Below the pieces are notes generated by a model. That model was not told the DNA's origin. It ran no database searches and saw only the letters and a list, made by a program, of their open reading frames with translations. Made by a program: the position numbers and the translations under genes. Positions 1-5,200 of a stretch of DNA of 5,539 nt are shown piece by piece (the first letter of the stretch is position 1; every line of letters starts with the position of its first letter). Where the stretch lies: positions 1 through 5,539 of the forward strand of contig CAIMEI010000012.1 in NCBI GenBank assembly GCA_903839955.1, given 5' to 3'. Origin of the DNA: Candidatus Falkowiibacteriota bacterium. GTDB taxonomy: Bacteria > Patescibacteriota > Patescibacteriia > Patescibacteriales > UBA12465.

Positions 1-2
1 AG

Positions 3-290
3 GAATTGCTAGAAAGCGGCGAAGATTTGTCGGCCACGGTTTTTAAAGCGAGCCACCATGGGTCGGACACTTCCAACAGTGAGGAATTTTTAAAAGCGGT
101 GAATCCGCAGCTGGTGGTAATTTCGGTCGGGGCAGGCAATAGCTTTGGGCACCCTTCACTGGGTGTTTTGGCGCGCTTGAAAAGCCTGGGGATAAGATTT
201 TTTCGCACGGATATTAATGGTAATATTAGCCTAGATTTTGAGGGGAAAACTTATCCACAGGTATCTATTGACAAAGTTAATTCACCATGA
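3..290 (+). CDS. ComEC/Rec2-type metallo-beta-lactamase-fold protein, C-terminal fragment
   Basis: The reading frame is open from the window edge (first full codon at 3) to the TGA at 288-290, so only the last 95 or so residues are present. Visible motifs are KASHHGSDTS near the start, VVISVGAGNSFGHPS in the middle and FRTDINGNI near the end. The HHGS box, the GHPS box and the closing R-T-D-x-N-G stretch are the usual C-terminal signature of the metallo-beta-lactamase domain in ComEC/Rec2 DNA-uptake channel proteins and their stand-alone secreted relatives. In ComEC the domain sits outside the membrane and is thought to bind or degrade the incoming DNA strand. The membrane channel part would lie left of the window, so full-length ComEC and a solo MBL protein cannot be told apart. 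TTG at 6-8 is not taken as a start, because homology should continue further left. No terminator hairpin is obvious after the stop. Confidence 0.8.
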   Translation, partial: ELLESGEDLSATVFKASHHGSDTSNSEEFLKAVNPQLVVISVGAGNSFGHPSLGVLARLKSLGIRFFRTDINGNISLDFEGKTYPQVSIDKVNSP

Positions 291-561
291 TATGATTATC
301 AGTTATTGAAAAACAGCATAAAGGCCAGTTTTGACGGGTCAGGCACGACAAGCATGGGGATTTTCTTACTAGGGTTTTTTGGGCTTGCAAGAGTTGATAA
401 ATAAACGTTATCAATTGCTGCGAGCTCTGGAATTCCTAGAAGAGATTTTCTTGCCTACCCGTCTAAGCTGGTCTTTTTTTATTGGCTTATTGTTTTGGCG
501 GGCTTAATATTATCAGTTGATTAGAAATTTTAATTGTTGAACTTTAATAAATAAAATAATT
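291..561. other. Intergenic gap with no supported gene
   Basis: These 271 bases separate the ComEC-like fragment from the next gene. The frame of the ComEC-like gene stays open after its TGA until TAA at 402-404. A second frame runs from TTG at 379 to TAA at 505-507 (42 codons) and contains RALEFLEEIFLPTRL followed by a hydrophobic end. Neither has an ATG start, a ribosome binding site or a family I recognise. The second could be the decayed tail of an older gene, because its codon choice is not obviously random. A T-run at 474-480 has no good hairpin before it. A weak promoter-like pair for the next gene is TTGGCT (483-488), 16 bases, TAATAT (505-510), which is not strong enough to list separately. 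Confidence 0.5.
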
Positions 562-1014
562 ATGGGAAAAGTTTTAGATGACCTAGCGGCTCTGGGAAAA
601 ATGAAAGTTTTGCTGCAGATGCAGTTAGAGGCCGCCGATAAGGAAACAAAGAACAATTGGCAGAACATTGCCAACCGTTTGGGAACAAAATTAACGGAAA
701 AGGAAGTAGTCGTGGAAATGGTCCGCACGGTTGCCGCCACCCAGGAAATGGTGTTTGGCCGCGAGATTGCTTATTGTGTCGCTAAAGTGGCTTGCCACCA
801 AGAGTTGGGCGAAAAAATGGACAGCGAGGAAGAATTGGCGCAATTTGTTCGGGCAAGCTTAGAGGAATTTGGAACAGAAAGTGATTCCGATGACTCTAAA
901 ACTAAAACGGAGCTAAAAGAGTCTCTTAGCGCCTATACCGATGAAGTAAAAAACAGGATGATTTTAGACGATGAAATAAAATTGTTTTTAGCTAATCTCC
1001 GCGTGCTTCTCTGA
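562..1014 (+). CDS. Hypothetical acidic helical protein, 150 aa
   Basis: I do not recognise this family. The protein looks almost entirely alpha-helical and soluble, with no signal peptide or membrane segment. An N-terminal helix rich in Met, Leu and Lys (about residues 1-30) is followed by a region with Trp33 and then a central helical stretch (46-105) containing Cys72, Cys78 and His79 in AYCVAKVACHQ. A short low-complexity acidic/serine linker (105-115, TESDSDDSK) leads to a final charged helix (116-150). The Cys/Cys-His cluster could bind metal or form a disulfide, but no complete zinc motif is visible. ATG at 562 is the first good start after an A+T-rich leader, and no Shine-Dalgarno sequence precedes it. 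The gene stands alone on the plus strand and converges on the vanW-like gene, sharing the hairpin at 1046-1075. The coding call rests on length, a balanced amino acid mix and ordinary codon use. The function is unknown. Confidence 0.75.
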   Translation: MGKVLDDLAALGKMKVLLQMQLEAADKETKNNWQNIANRLGTKLTEKEVVVEMVRTVAATQEMVFGREIAYCVAKVACHQELGEKMDSEEELAQFVRASLEEFGTESDSDDSKTKTELKESLSAYTDEVKNRMILDDEIKLFLANLRVLL

Positions 1015-1045
1015 GAAATTTTCCAAAGAAGCTAGATTCAAAAAT

Positions 1046-1075
1046 AAAAGACCGACAAAGTATTGCCGGCCTTTT
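1046..1075 (-). terminator. Intrinsic terminator, mainly for the minus-strand vanW-like gene
   Basis: The two arms, 1046-1058 and 1063-1075, flank a 4-base loop (1059-1062). Read on the minus strand, the RNA forms a continuous 13-pair stem including two G-U pairs, followed by a U-rich run (complement of 1041-1050). Read on the plus strand, the same two positions become A-C mismatches, so the hairpin is weaker there although a T-run (1071-1077) follows. It lies 16 bases past the stop of the vanW-like gene and 31 bases past the stop of the plus-strand gene, so it may serve both but is best built for the minus strand. Confidence 0.75.
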
Positions 1076-1091
1076 TTAATTTCCCTTAATT

Positions 1092-2906
1092 TTATTCGGC
1101 GCCAGCAATCACTGGCGTGTCCGAGGCAACGGCCGCGGTGCTGGTTGCGCCCACCATACAGACCGCTTGCCAGGGAACATAGTGCGACTTAAAACGTTTT
1201 TGTTTGACTGTGCCGTTAAGATAGGTAACGGTGTAGTCGAAGAAGGCATCGGCACCGTTATGCGCTTTTTCGGTGCACTTCTTTTCTCCCGGCTTCAGGC
1301 CGGTGGTGACGATGGTTTTTTGCGGGTCCGGTTTGGTGATGTTGAAAATTGTCGGTGCGGTGGTGGTGGCTTGGCGGCCGTCGCTCACGCCCCAGAAATC
1401 AAAATAGAGATCATTTTTGGCGGTTCTAGTCTGGATGAGAATGTAGTTGCCGGTGTCATTAATGAAACGGACGTCGGGTTGCGGGTCATAGACAGCGGCA
1501 TCAGTACCGGCTGGTTCGTAGTAGGAAACGCGATAGGAATGATTTTGCCTTTCGGTGATCGGCAGCCCGGTGGCCAAGGCGGCGCGGAAAAGGGTGGTAG
1601 CGACTTGGCAGAGTCCGCCGCCGAATTCGGGAATAGTTTTACCTTCCTTGATTACTAATTCTGGTAAATAGCCATGGCTTTCATCCACGGCACCCAGAGC
1701 TTTGACGAGGGAGAATTCTTCGCCCGGCTTGATTAATAACCCTTGCACGGCGGCTGAACCGACGGCGATATTCTGTTTGCGATTTTTGGGTGAGCCGGTG
1801 AAATTGGAATGGCCGGTGCCGAGCAGTTCCTTGATAACCACTTCGCCACTATCAGGAGAAACGAAAGGCACGATGTCTAGCTGCAAAGTGATTTCTTTTT
1901 GCTTATCGCTGAGAATGTTTTTAATTATTTGGTCGGCGGATTTGGCTGGGTCCAAATTGCGCCCTTCTTCGCCAGCCTGCCAGTAGGACATTTTACCGTC
2001 CTTGATGGTGAAGCGGGGAGTTTTTACTTCTTGATCAACTTGGGCGGCGAGAGATTTGTTGATGAAGGCGATGATTTTGTCGCGATCTAAGGTGAGATGG
2101 CCGCTTTCATCAGCTTTTGCCCAGGAGATAAGCAGCCCTTTATCAATAATGGCAAAGTAATCGCCCGCCGTGACCTTGATGGGAGCTAAATCGCCAGCTT
2201 GTTTTGCTTCAGTGGCCAAATTGGTTAGACTTTCAGCGGTGGTGCTTGGTTGAGAATTCGCGGTCTGTAGGACAATTGGAGCAGTCTGCATGTTTTTCAG
2301 GGCTTCGCCGGCATCTTTAGTCGCTTGGCCGTAGTCAATGGTGATGCCATTTTGTTCGGGGGTGACTTCTAATTCGCCGCGGCCATTCAGTTTGAGGGCG
2401 GCGTCTTGCGGAACGGTTTCTTGGCCATTGAAATCGTCTTTGAGAACTTTAGTCAAAACATCAGAATCAAGAGTGTATTCGGCGGGTAAATTGTAGGCGT
2501 GCCAGTCGCCAAGGATCCAACGGGAAAAACTGGTAAGCCAGTCATTGTCTCGCCCTTGCCCAAAGGCTTTTTCCAAAGTCAGATCGCGATTAAATTTGAA
2601 TACTTCCTGAGTAAATTCGCCGGAATCGCCGATTATTTCGCTGGGCACGGTGGCGGAATGGCCATTTAAAGTAAAAACCAGACCGCCTTTTTCTAGCTGG
2701 TCGGCTTGAGCGTCAATTTTTTTGGCCGCCTCATCTCTGGTTAAGCCGCCGAGAGCCAGGCTATTAATCTGGATGCCCGGATAAATTCGGGTTTCATATT
2801 TCTTGGCCCAAGCCAAGTGGCTAAGCATCAGCAAAAATATCGCCAAGAAGATTATGGGAAGAGAAAGATAGAGAAAAATTTTTAAGCGCGGCGAATGGTT
2901 TTTCAT
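1092..2906 (-). CDS. VanW family protein with peptidoglycan-binding-like domains, membrane anchored
   Basis: This 604-residue envelope protein has a basic N-terminus (KNHSPRLK) and one hydrophobic segment (about 9-33), suggesting a signal anchor with the rest outside the cell. The extracellular part opens with YPGIQINSLALGGLTRDEA (42-60), the typical start of the putative peptidoglycan-binding repeat (PG_binding_4 type) found in YoaR/VanW proteins. Related alpha/beta segments continue to about 350. The VanW domain spans about 360-500, with landmarks NFTGSPKNRKQNI, LIKPGEEFSL, PEFGGGLCQVATTLF (Cys433), QNHSYRVSYYEPAGTDAAVYDPQPD and the closing NYILIQ. A C-terminal G5-like or small beta domain (about 530-585) holds Cys544 and Cys583, which could form a disulfide, followed by an Ala/Thr-rich tail. 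VanW occurs in some vancomycin-resistance clusters, but its biochemical role is unsettled and nothing here points to resistance. ATG at 2906 overlaps the stop of the upstream 77-residue gene by four bases (ATGA), indicating translational coupling. A hairpin terminator follows. Confidence 0.92.
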   Translation of the reverse strand: MKNHSPRLKIFLYLSLPIIFLAIFLLMLSHLAWAKKYETRIYPGIQINSLALGGLTRDEAAKKIDAQADQLEKGGLVFTLNGHSATVPSEIIGDSGEFTQEVFKFNRDLTLEKAFGQGRDNDWLTSFSRWILGDWHAYNLPAEYTLDSDVLTKVLKDDFNGQETVPQDAALKLNGRGELEVTPEQNGITIDYGQATKDAGEALKNMQTAPIVLQTANSQPSTTAESLTNLATEAKQAGDLAPIKVTAGDYFAIIDKGLLISWAKADESGHLTLDRDKIIAFINKSLAAQVDQEVKTPRFTIKDGKMSYWQAGEEGRNLDPAKSADQIIKNILSDKQKEITLQLDIVPFVSPDSGEVVIKELLGTGHSNFTGSPKNRKQNIAVGSAAVQGLLIKPGEEFSLVKALGAVDESHGYLPELVIKEGKTIPEFGGGLCQVATTLFRAALATGLPITERQNHSYRVSYYEPAGTDAAVYDPQPDVRFINDTGNYILIQTRTAKNDLYFDFWGVSDGRQATTTAPTIFNITKPDPQKTIVTTGLKPGEKKCTEKAHNGADAFFDYTVTYLNGTVKQKRFKSHYVPWQAVCMVGATSTAAVASDTPVIAGAE

Positions 2907-3136
2907 TTTTCTTGAATTTTTAAAATTTCATTCAAAATTTCTTTGGCGGTTTGGTTAGAACCGTTTGTCTCCTTGGTTTTGGCGTCTGGGTTTTTGCGGG
3001 TGATTGTTACTTCCAAAGATTCGCCGATTTTGGCATCGGCGGTTAGCAAGCTCTTGGGCCAAATATAAAGACGGCCATCTTCGTCTTGCAGGATGGCTTG
3101 GTCTTTTTCGAAATCTTTGATCTTTACGGAAAACAT
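2903..3136 (-). CDS. Small DUF3006-like protein, 77 aa
   Basis: Residues 1-48 read VKIKDFEKDQAILQDEDG, then a Trp-Pro-Lys-Ser-Leu-Leu segment, then AKIGESLEVTITR. This matches the layout of DUF3006 proteins: a short beta-rich domain with an R/D-F-E-x-x-x-A-V-L opening, an acidic D-G turn, a proline before a Leu-Leu pair, and a K-x-G-x-x-L-x-V strand. The assignment is by eye. A polar linker (49-62) and a short C-terminal helix (63-77, TAKEILNEILKIQEK) are additions beyond the core. There is no signal peptide or membrane segment. ATG at 3136 lies one base after the stop of the Hsp20-like gene, and the stop overlaps the vanW-like start. It is therefore the middle gene of a tight three-gene operon. 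Its function is unknown. In other bacteria DUF3006 genes are often small companions of MBL-fold or envelope genes, but I infer no specific role here. Confidence 0.75.
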   Translation of the reverse strand: MFSVKIKDFEKDQAILQDEDGRLYIWPKSLLTADAKIGESLEVTITRKNPDAKTKETNGSNQTAKEILNEILKIQEK

Positions 3137-3137
3137 A

Positions 3138-3548
3138 TTATTTTTCTTGGATGGTAATGTCCGGTCTCGCTAAAATTTCCAGAGTGATCGTTAGGACGCC
3201 GTCTTCCAAGTCGGCGTTGATTTTTTGAGCATCCACTTCTACCGGCAAGATGATTGACCGGGAGAAGGGTCCCCAATAGCATTCGCGGCAAAGATAATAT
3301 TCTTCGCGAATATTTTCTTTGAGCTCGCGCGTCCCCTTGATAGTTAAAAGATCGTGATGGAGGTTGATGTGCAAATCCTCAGCACGGGCACCGGCGATAG
3401 TTGATTTGATGATCAATCGACCGCCTATTTGATAGATGTCCACAGCGAGCTGTCCTTCAGCGGCGATTACTTTCGGCCACAAAGACTCCTCCGGGTATAA
3501 AGTTTCCGCCGGAGATTCGCTTTTTTTTGAAGAAAAAGACTTGAACAT
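3138..3548 (-). CDS. Small heat shock protein, Hsp20/alpha-crystallin family
   Basis: This is an ATP-independent holdase-type chaperone of 136 residues, a usual length for bacterial Hsp20. After a short Ser/Lys/Glu-rich N-terminal arm (1-33), the alpha-crystallin domain runs from about 34 (QLAVDIYQIGGRLIIKSTIAGA) to about 125. It includes the DLLTIKG strand, the FSRSIILP strand and the hallmark ADLEDGVLTITL (about 112-123). The C-terminal tail carries an I-x-I motif (ITI in PDITIQEK), which normally docks neighbouring dimers into oligomers. Two cysteines in CREC (87 and 90) replace residues that are usually Arg or other polar residues in this loop. I choose ATG at 3546-3548. A TTG two codons upstream is possible but unnecessary. 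No Shine-Dalgarno sequence is visible, and the 28-base leader back to tRNA-Val is almost pure pyrimidine. It is the first protein gene of the operon with the DUF3006-like and vanW-like genes. Confidence 0.92.
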   Translation of the reverse strand: MFKSFSSKKSESPAETLYPEESLWPKVIAAEGQLAVDIYQIGGRLIIKSTIAGARAEDLHINLHHDLLTIKGTRELKENIREEYYLCRECYWGPFSRSIILPVEVDAQKINADLEDGVLTITLEILARPDITIQEK

Positions 3549-3576
3549 AAGCAAAAAAAGAAGGGAGAAAAAAGGG

Positions 3577-3650
3577 TGGGCCCGTGCAGACTCGAACTGC
3601 AGACCTCTACGATGTCAACGTAGCGCTCTAACCAACTGAGCTACGAGCCC
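3577..3650 (-). tRNA. tRNA-Val (anticodon GAC)
   Basis: The 74-base gene folds as a full cloverleaf. The acceptor stem GGGCTCG/CGGGCCC has one G-U pair, the D arm is GCTC/GAGC, and the anticodon stem CTACG/CGTAG encloses the loop TTGACAT. The T arm TGCAG-TTCGAGT-CTGCA is complete. The anticodon (3614-3616) is GAC, which reads GUC and GUU, so the tRNA is Val. The discriminator base is A. CCA is not encoded, because ACCC follows, so the end must be added by tRNA nucleotidyltransferase. The Hsp20-like start codon lies 28 bases downstream on the same strand. Confidence 0.95.
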
Positions 3651-3678
3651 TTGTTTTCATGTTGTTTTTAACATTTTC

Positions 3679-3707
3679 AATGTATCAGTTTTGCTTTAAA
3701 AAGTAAA
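3679..3707 (-). promoter_or_regulatory. Possible promoter for tRNA-Val
   Basis: On the minus strand, TTTACT (3707-3702) and TACATT (3684-3679) are separated by 17 bases, and TGA directly before the -10 box gives an extended -10 element. Each box matches the sigma70 consensus at four of six bases. Transcription would start near 3672, about 22 bases before the tRNA. The 81-base A+T-rich spacer between the two tRNAs has room for it, but read-through from tRNA-Ile is equally possible. Confidence 0.35.
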
Positions 3708-3731
3708 TGATATTTTTACCTTTTAAATTAG

Positions 3732-3805
3732 TGGGCATGGAGGGACTCGAACCCTCGACCCCCGCTTTATAAGAGCGGTGCTCTCACCAGCTGAGCTACA
3801 TGCCC
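3732..3805 (-). tRNA. tRNA-Ile (anticodon UAU)
   Basis: The 74-base cloverleaf has a perfect 7-bp acceptor stem (GGGCATG/CATGCCC), D arm GCTC-AGCTGGTGA-GAGC, anticodon stem CCGCT/AGCGG with loop CTTATAA, variable loop GGGTC and T arm GAGGG-TTCGAGT-CCCTC. The anticodon (3769-3771) is UAU, which pairs directly with the isoleucine codon AUA. The body resembles ordinary bacterial tRNA-Ile(GAU), whose loop is CTGATAA, with G34 replaced by U34. A37, A38, A73, the U12-A23 pair and the C4-G69 pair fit isoleucine identity. CCA is not encoded. Most bacteria read AUA with a CAU-anticodon tRNA modified to lysidine by TilS, so this type is uncommon. A TATGAT box (3817-3812) sits just upstream without a good -35 box. 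Confidence 0.93.
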
Positions 3806-3830
3806 GCACACATCATATATGAGGGCCCTG

Positions 3831-3842
3831 CCTGCCGGCAGG
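3831..3842. repeat. GC-rich perfect palindrome CCTGCCGGCAGG
   Basis: This is a 12-base perfect palindrome, preceded by an extra CTG that makes CTGCCTGCCGGCAGG. No U-run follows on either strand, so it does not look like a standard terminator. In my experience this motif recurs between genes in many Patescibacteria genomes, but only one copy is visible here. It lies between the DHH-like gene and the tRNA genes. Confidence 0.6.
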
Positions 3843-3844
3843 TT

Positions 3845-3878
3845 GTCTCGCCATAGCACCGAAGGGGCGAAGGCGGAC
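3845..3878. repeat. Hairpin-forming intergenic repeat-like element
   Basis: The outer arms GTCTCGCC (3845-3852) and GGCGGAC (3872-3878) pair with one bulged base. An inner GGGGCGA offers an alternative pairing with TCGCC. The GGCGAAGGCGGAC ending resembles short dispersed hairpin elements I associate with Parcubacteria-like genomes. Only one copy is present, so its dispersed nature is inference. It lies directly downstream of the DHH-like stop codon and could end, slow or protect that transcript. Confidence 0.45.
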
Positions 3879-3895
3879 TACTTGAATCTATAGCA

Positions 3896-5050
3896 TTATG
3901 AGCTTAATTTAGCAAGAGCTTTTTGGGCGAGAGTCAGAATTTTTTCTTTATTTTCCTCAATTTGGCTGTTTATTTCCAGTTGGCAGAATTTATTACTGCC
4001 GCTGGCTTGATAGTCTTTGAAGAGAGTCAACGGTTCTAGGCCTTTTTGTGAGTAGACCAGAGCCTTGCTTTTTTCGGCGCTTTCTTCGGTAAAAACAATA
4101 ATCATTTTGGCTTCGGGGAGATTGGCAATTAATTCGTCAATAATTTCTGAAAGACAGTTTTTGTCCGTGCCGGTTTCCATGAAGTCTTTTTGGCTAATAG
4201 TTGAATAAACTAAGAGGCCATTTTGTTCCGAGCGGATATTGCTCAAGGCCTTGCCCCAAAGCTTTAAAACCTTGAAATCGCGGGAGCGGTAGAGGCGATT
4301 GATGATTTCTTCCCGCTTGGCGCCCAAGCTGATTAGTTTGGAAGTGTTGAGCAGGGTTTTGGGCGTCAGATTGGCGCTTTTGAAATTTTTGGTTTTAACG
4401 ATGATTCCTAGGAGCAGGCAGGTGGCAATGTCTTCGTCAATGAGATTTTCTTTTTCTTTAAACAATTCATAAACTATCTCGCTCGCGGAAACGGCGTTTA
4501 GGTCGGTGAGATTGATTTGGCCGTAATCTTCGTTCTCCACCTGATGGTCAATATTGACGACCGTAATTTGGTAGAAAAATTCGATGTTCTGATAGTATAT
4601 TTCGCCCAGTGATTCCAGGTCTTGGCTATTGATGGTGATAATTAAATCATACTTGAAGCCGCTCTCGGAGGTGCTGATATCTTCCGGTGAAAACCAGCCT
4701 TCGGCCGGAGAAATAATAAAATTAAGGGAGTCTTTTTCTACTAAGTATTTGATTTGGCTGACTTTGGCATTTTTGATATTCAAAGAGACGATGAATTTGC
4801 GCAAATTGGCAATTTTATTGTCAATTTCGTTGAAAGATGGCAAAAAAGACCAGAGCGGATTTTTTTCGGTTTGCTTATTTTTCCAATCCGGCGAGGCGGC
4901 AATATCAATTTTTTTGCCCATTTTTCGGGCAATTAATAGAATCGCCAAAGCGCTCGCCACGGCATCGCCGTTCCAATCATTGGCAAAGACCACCAAAGCA
5001 TTGTTGGACTTTTCTAATTGATTGAAAAATTGTTGACTAGCATTGAGCAT
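3896..5050 (-). CDS. DHH/NrnA-like phosphoesterase-family protein with degraded active site
   Basis: This 384-residue protein has the two-domain plan of NrnA-type DHH-DHHA1 proteins, which normally degrade short RNA oligonucleotides, pAp or cyclic dinucleotide products using two Mn ions. The fold landmarks are recognisable: NGDAVASALAILLIARKMGK (27-46), YDLIITINSQDLESLG (134-149), VVNIDHQVENEDYGQINL (164-181), AVSASEIVYEL (186-196), LLGIIVKTKNF (213-223) and a C-terminal domain from about 270. The catalytic residues are mostly replaced. The motif I H-x-x-P-D-G-D is ANDWNGD, the motif II Asp is Asn141, DHH is DHQ (168-170), T-D-T-G-S-F is VKTKNF, and the usual G-G-G-H near the end appears as ASGSN. 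The frame is intact and codon use matches its neighbours, so this is a maintained protein and not a pseudogene. It is probably a non-catalytic or changed-function member. ATG at 5050 has no Shine-Dalgarno sequence and follows a strong promoter by about 31 bases. Confidence 0.85.
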   Translation of the reverse strand: MLNASQQFFNQLEKSNNALVVFANDWNGDAVASALAILLIARKMGKKIDIAASPDWKNKQTEKNPLWSFLPSFNEIDNKIANLRKFIVSLNIKNAKVSQIKYLVEKDSLNFIISPAEGWFSPEDISTSESGFKYDLIITINSQDLESLGEIYYQNIEFFYQITVVNIDHQVENEDYGQINLTDLNAVSASEIVYELFKEKENLIDEDIATCLLLGIIVKTKNFKSANLTPKTLLNTSKLISLGAKREEIINRLYRSRDFKVLKLWGKALSNIRSEQNGLLVYSTISQKDFMETGTDKNCLSEIIDELIANLPEAKMIIVFTEESAEKSKALVYSQKGLEPLTLFKDYQASGSNKFCQLEINSQIEENKEKILTLAQKALAKLSS

Positions 5051-5088
5051 TGGGGCCGTGGATTTTTATTAGTAGATTTCAACCTTTA

Positions 5089-5117
5089 AATATACCTTGA
5101 TTAAAAATGCAAGTCAA
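5089..5117 (-). promoter_or_regulatory. Sigma70-type promoter for the DHH-like gene
   Basis: On the minus strand, TTGACT (5117-5112) and TATATT (5094-5089) are separated by exactly 17 bases. Each box differs from the consensus at one position. A start site near 5082 would leave a leader of about 31 bases before ATG at 5050. The gene is divergent from the methyltransferase gene at 5201, and the two upstream regions share this 150-base gap. Confidence 0.7.
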
Positions 5118-5200
5118 GGAAGGAAAGCCATATTCTCCCGGCGATTTATTGGTTTTTTGTCATTTTTTATATGAACCATATTTTTTGTATATATAGTATA

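Noticed and set aside
513..740. Minus-strand open frame of 75 codons
   Set aside because: It overlaps the start of the plus-strand 150-residue gene, has a low-complexity Ser/Phe/Ile-rich translation, and shows no start signal.
1167..1658. Plus-strand open frame of 163 codons
   Set aside because: It lies antisense within the VanW domain coding region. Its Gly/Val-rich translation has no recognisable motif.
1702..2090. Two plus-strand open frames at 1702-1986 and 1899-2090
   Set aside because: Both are antisense to the vanW-like gene and overlap each other, with no family features.
1092..2906. Vancomycin-resistance gene
   Set aside because: VanW domains are widespread in bacteria without resistance, and no vanS, vanR, ligase or vanX/vanY genes are present.
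3436..3639. Plus-strand open frame of 67 codons
   Set aside because: It runs antisense through the Hsp20-like start and into tRNA-Val. Its ending ADSNCRPLRCQRSALTN is the familiar spurious translation of antisense tRNA sequence.
3831..3842. Palindrome as a terminator for the DHH-like gene
   Set aside because: The stem is GC-rich but no U-run follows on the minus strand, so it does not meet the intrinsic terminator pattern.
4629..5025. Three overlapping plus-strand open frames
   Set aside because: All are antisense to the N-terminal half of the DHH-like gene, which has strong family motifs and a promoter.
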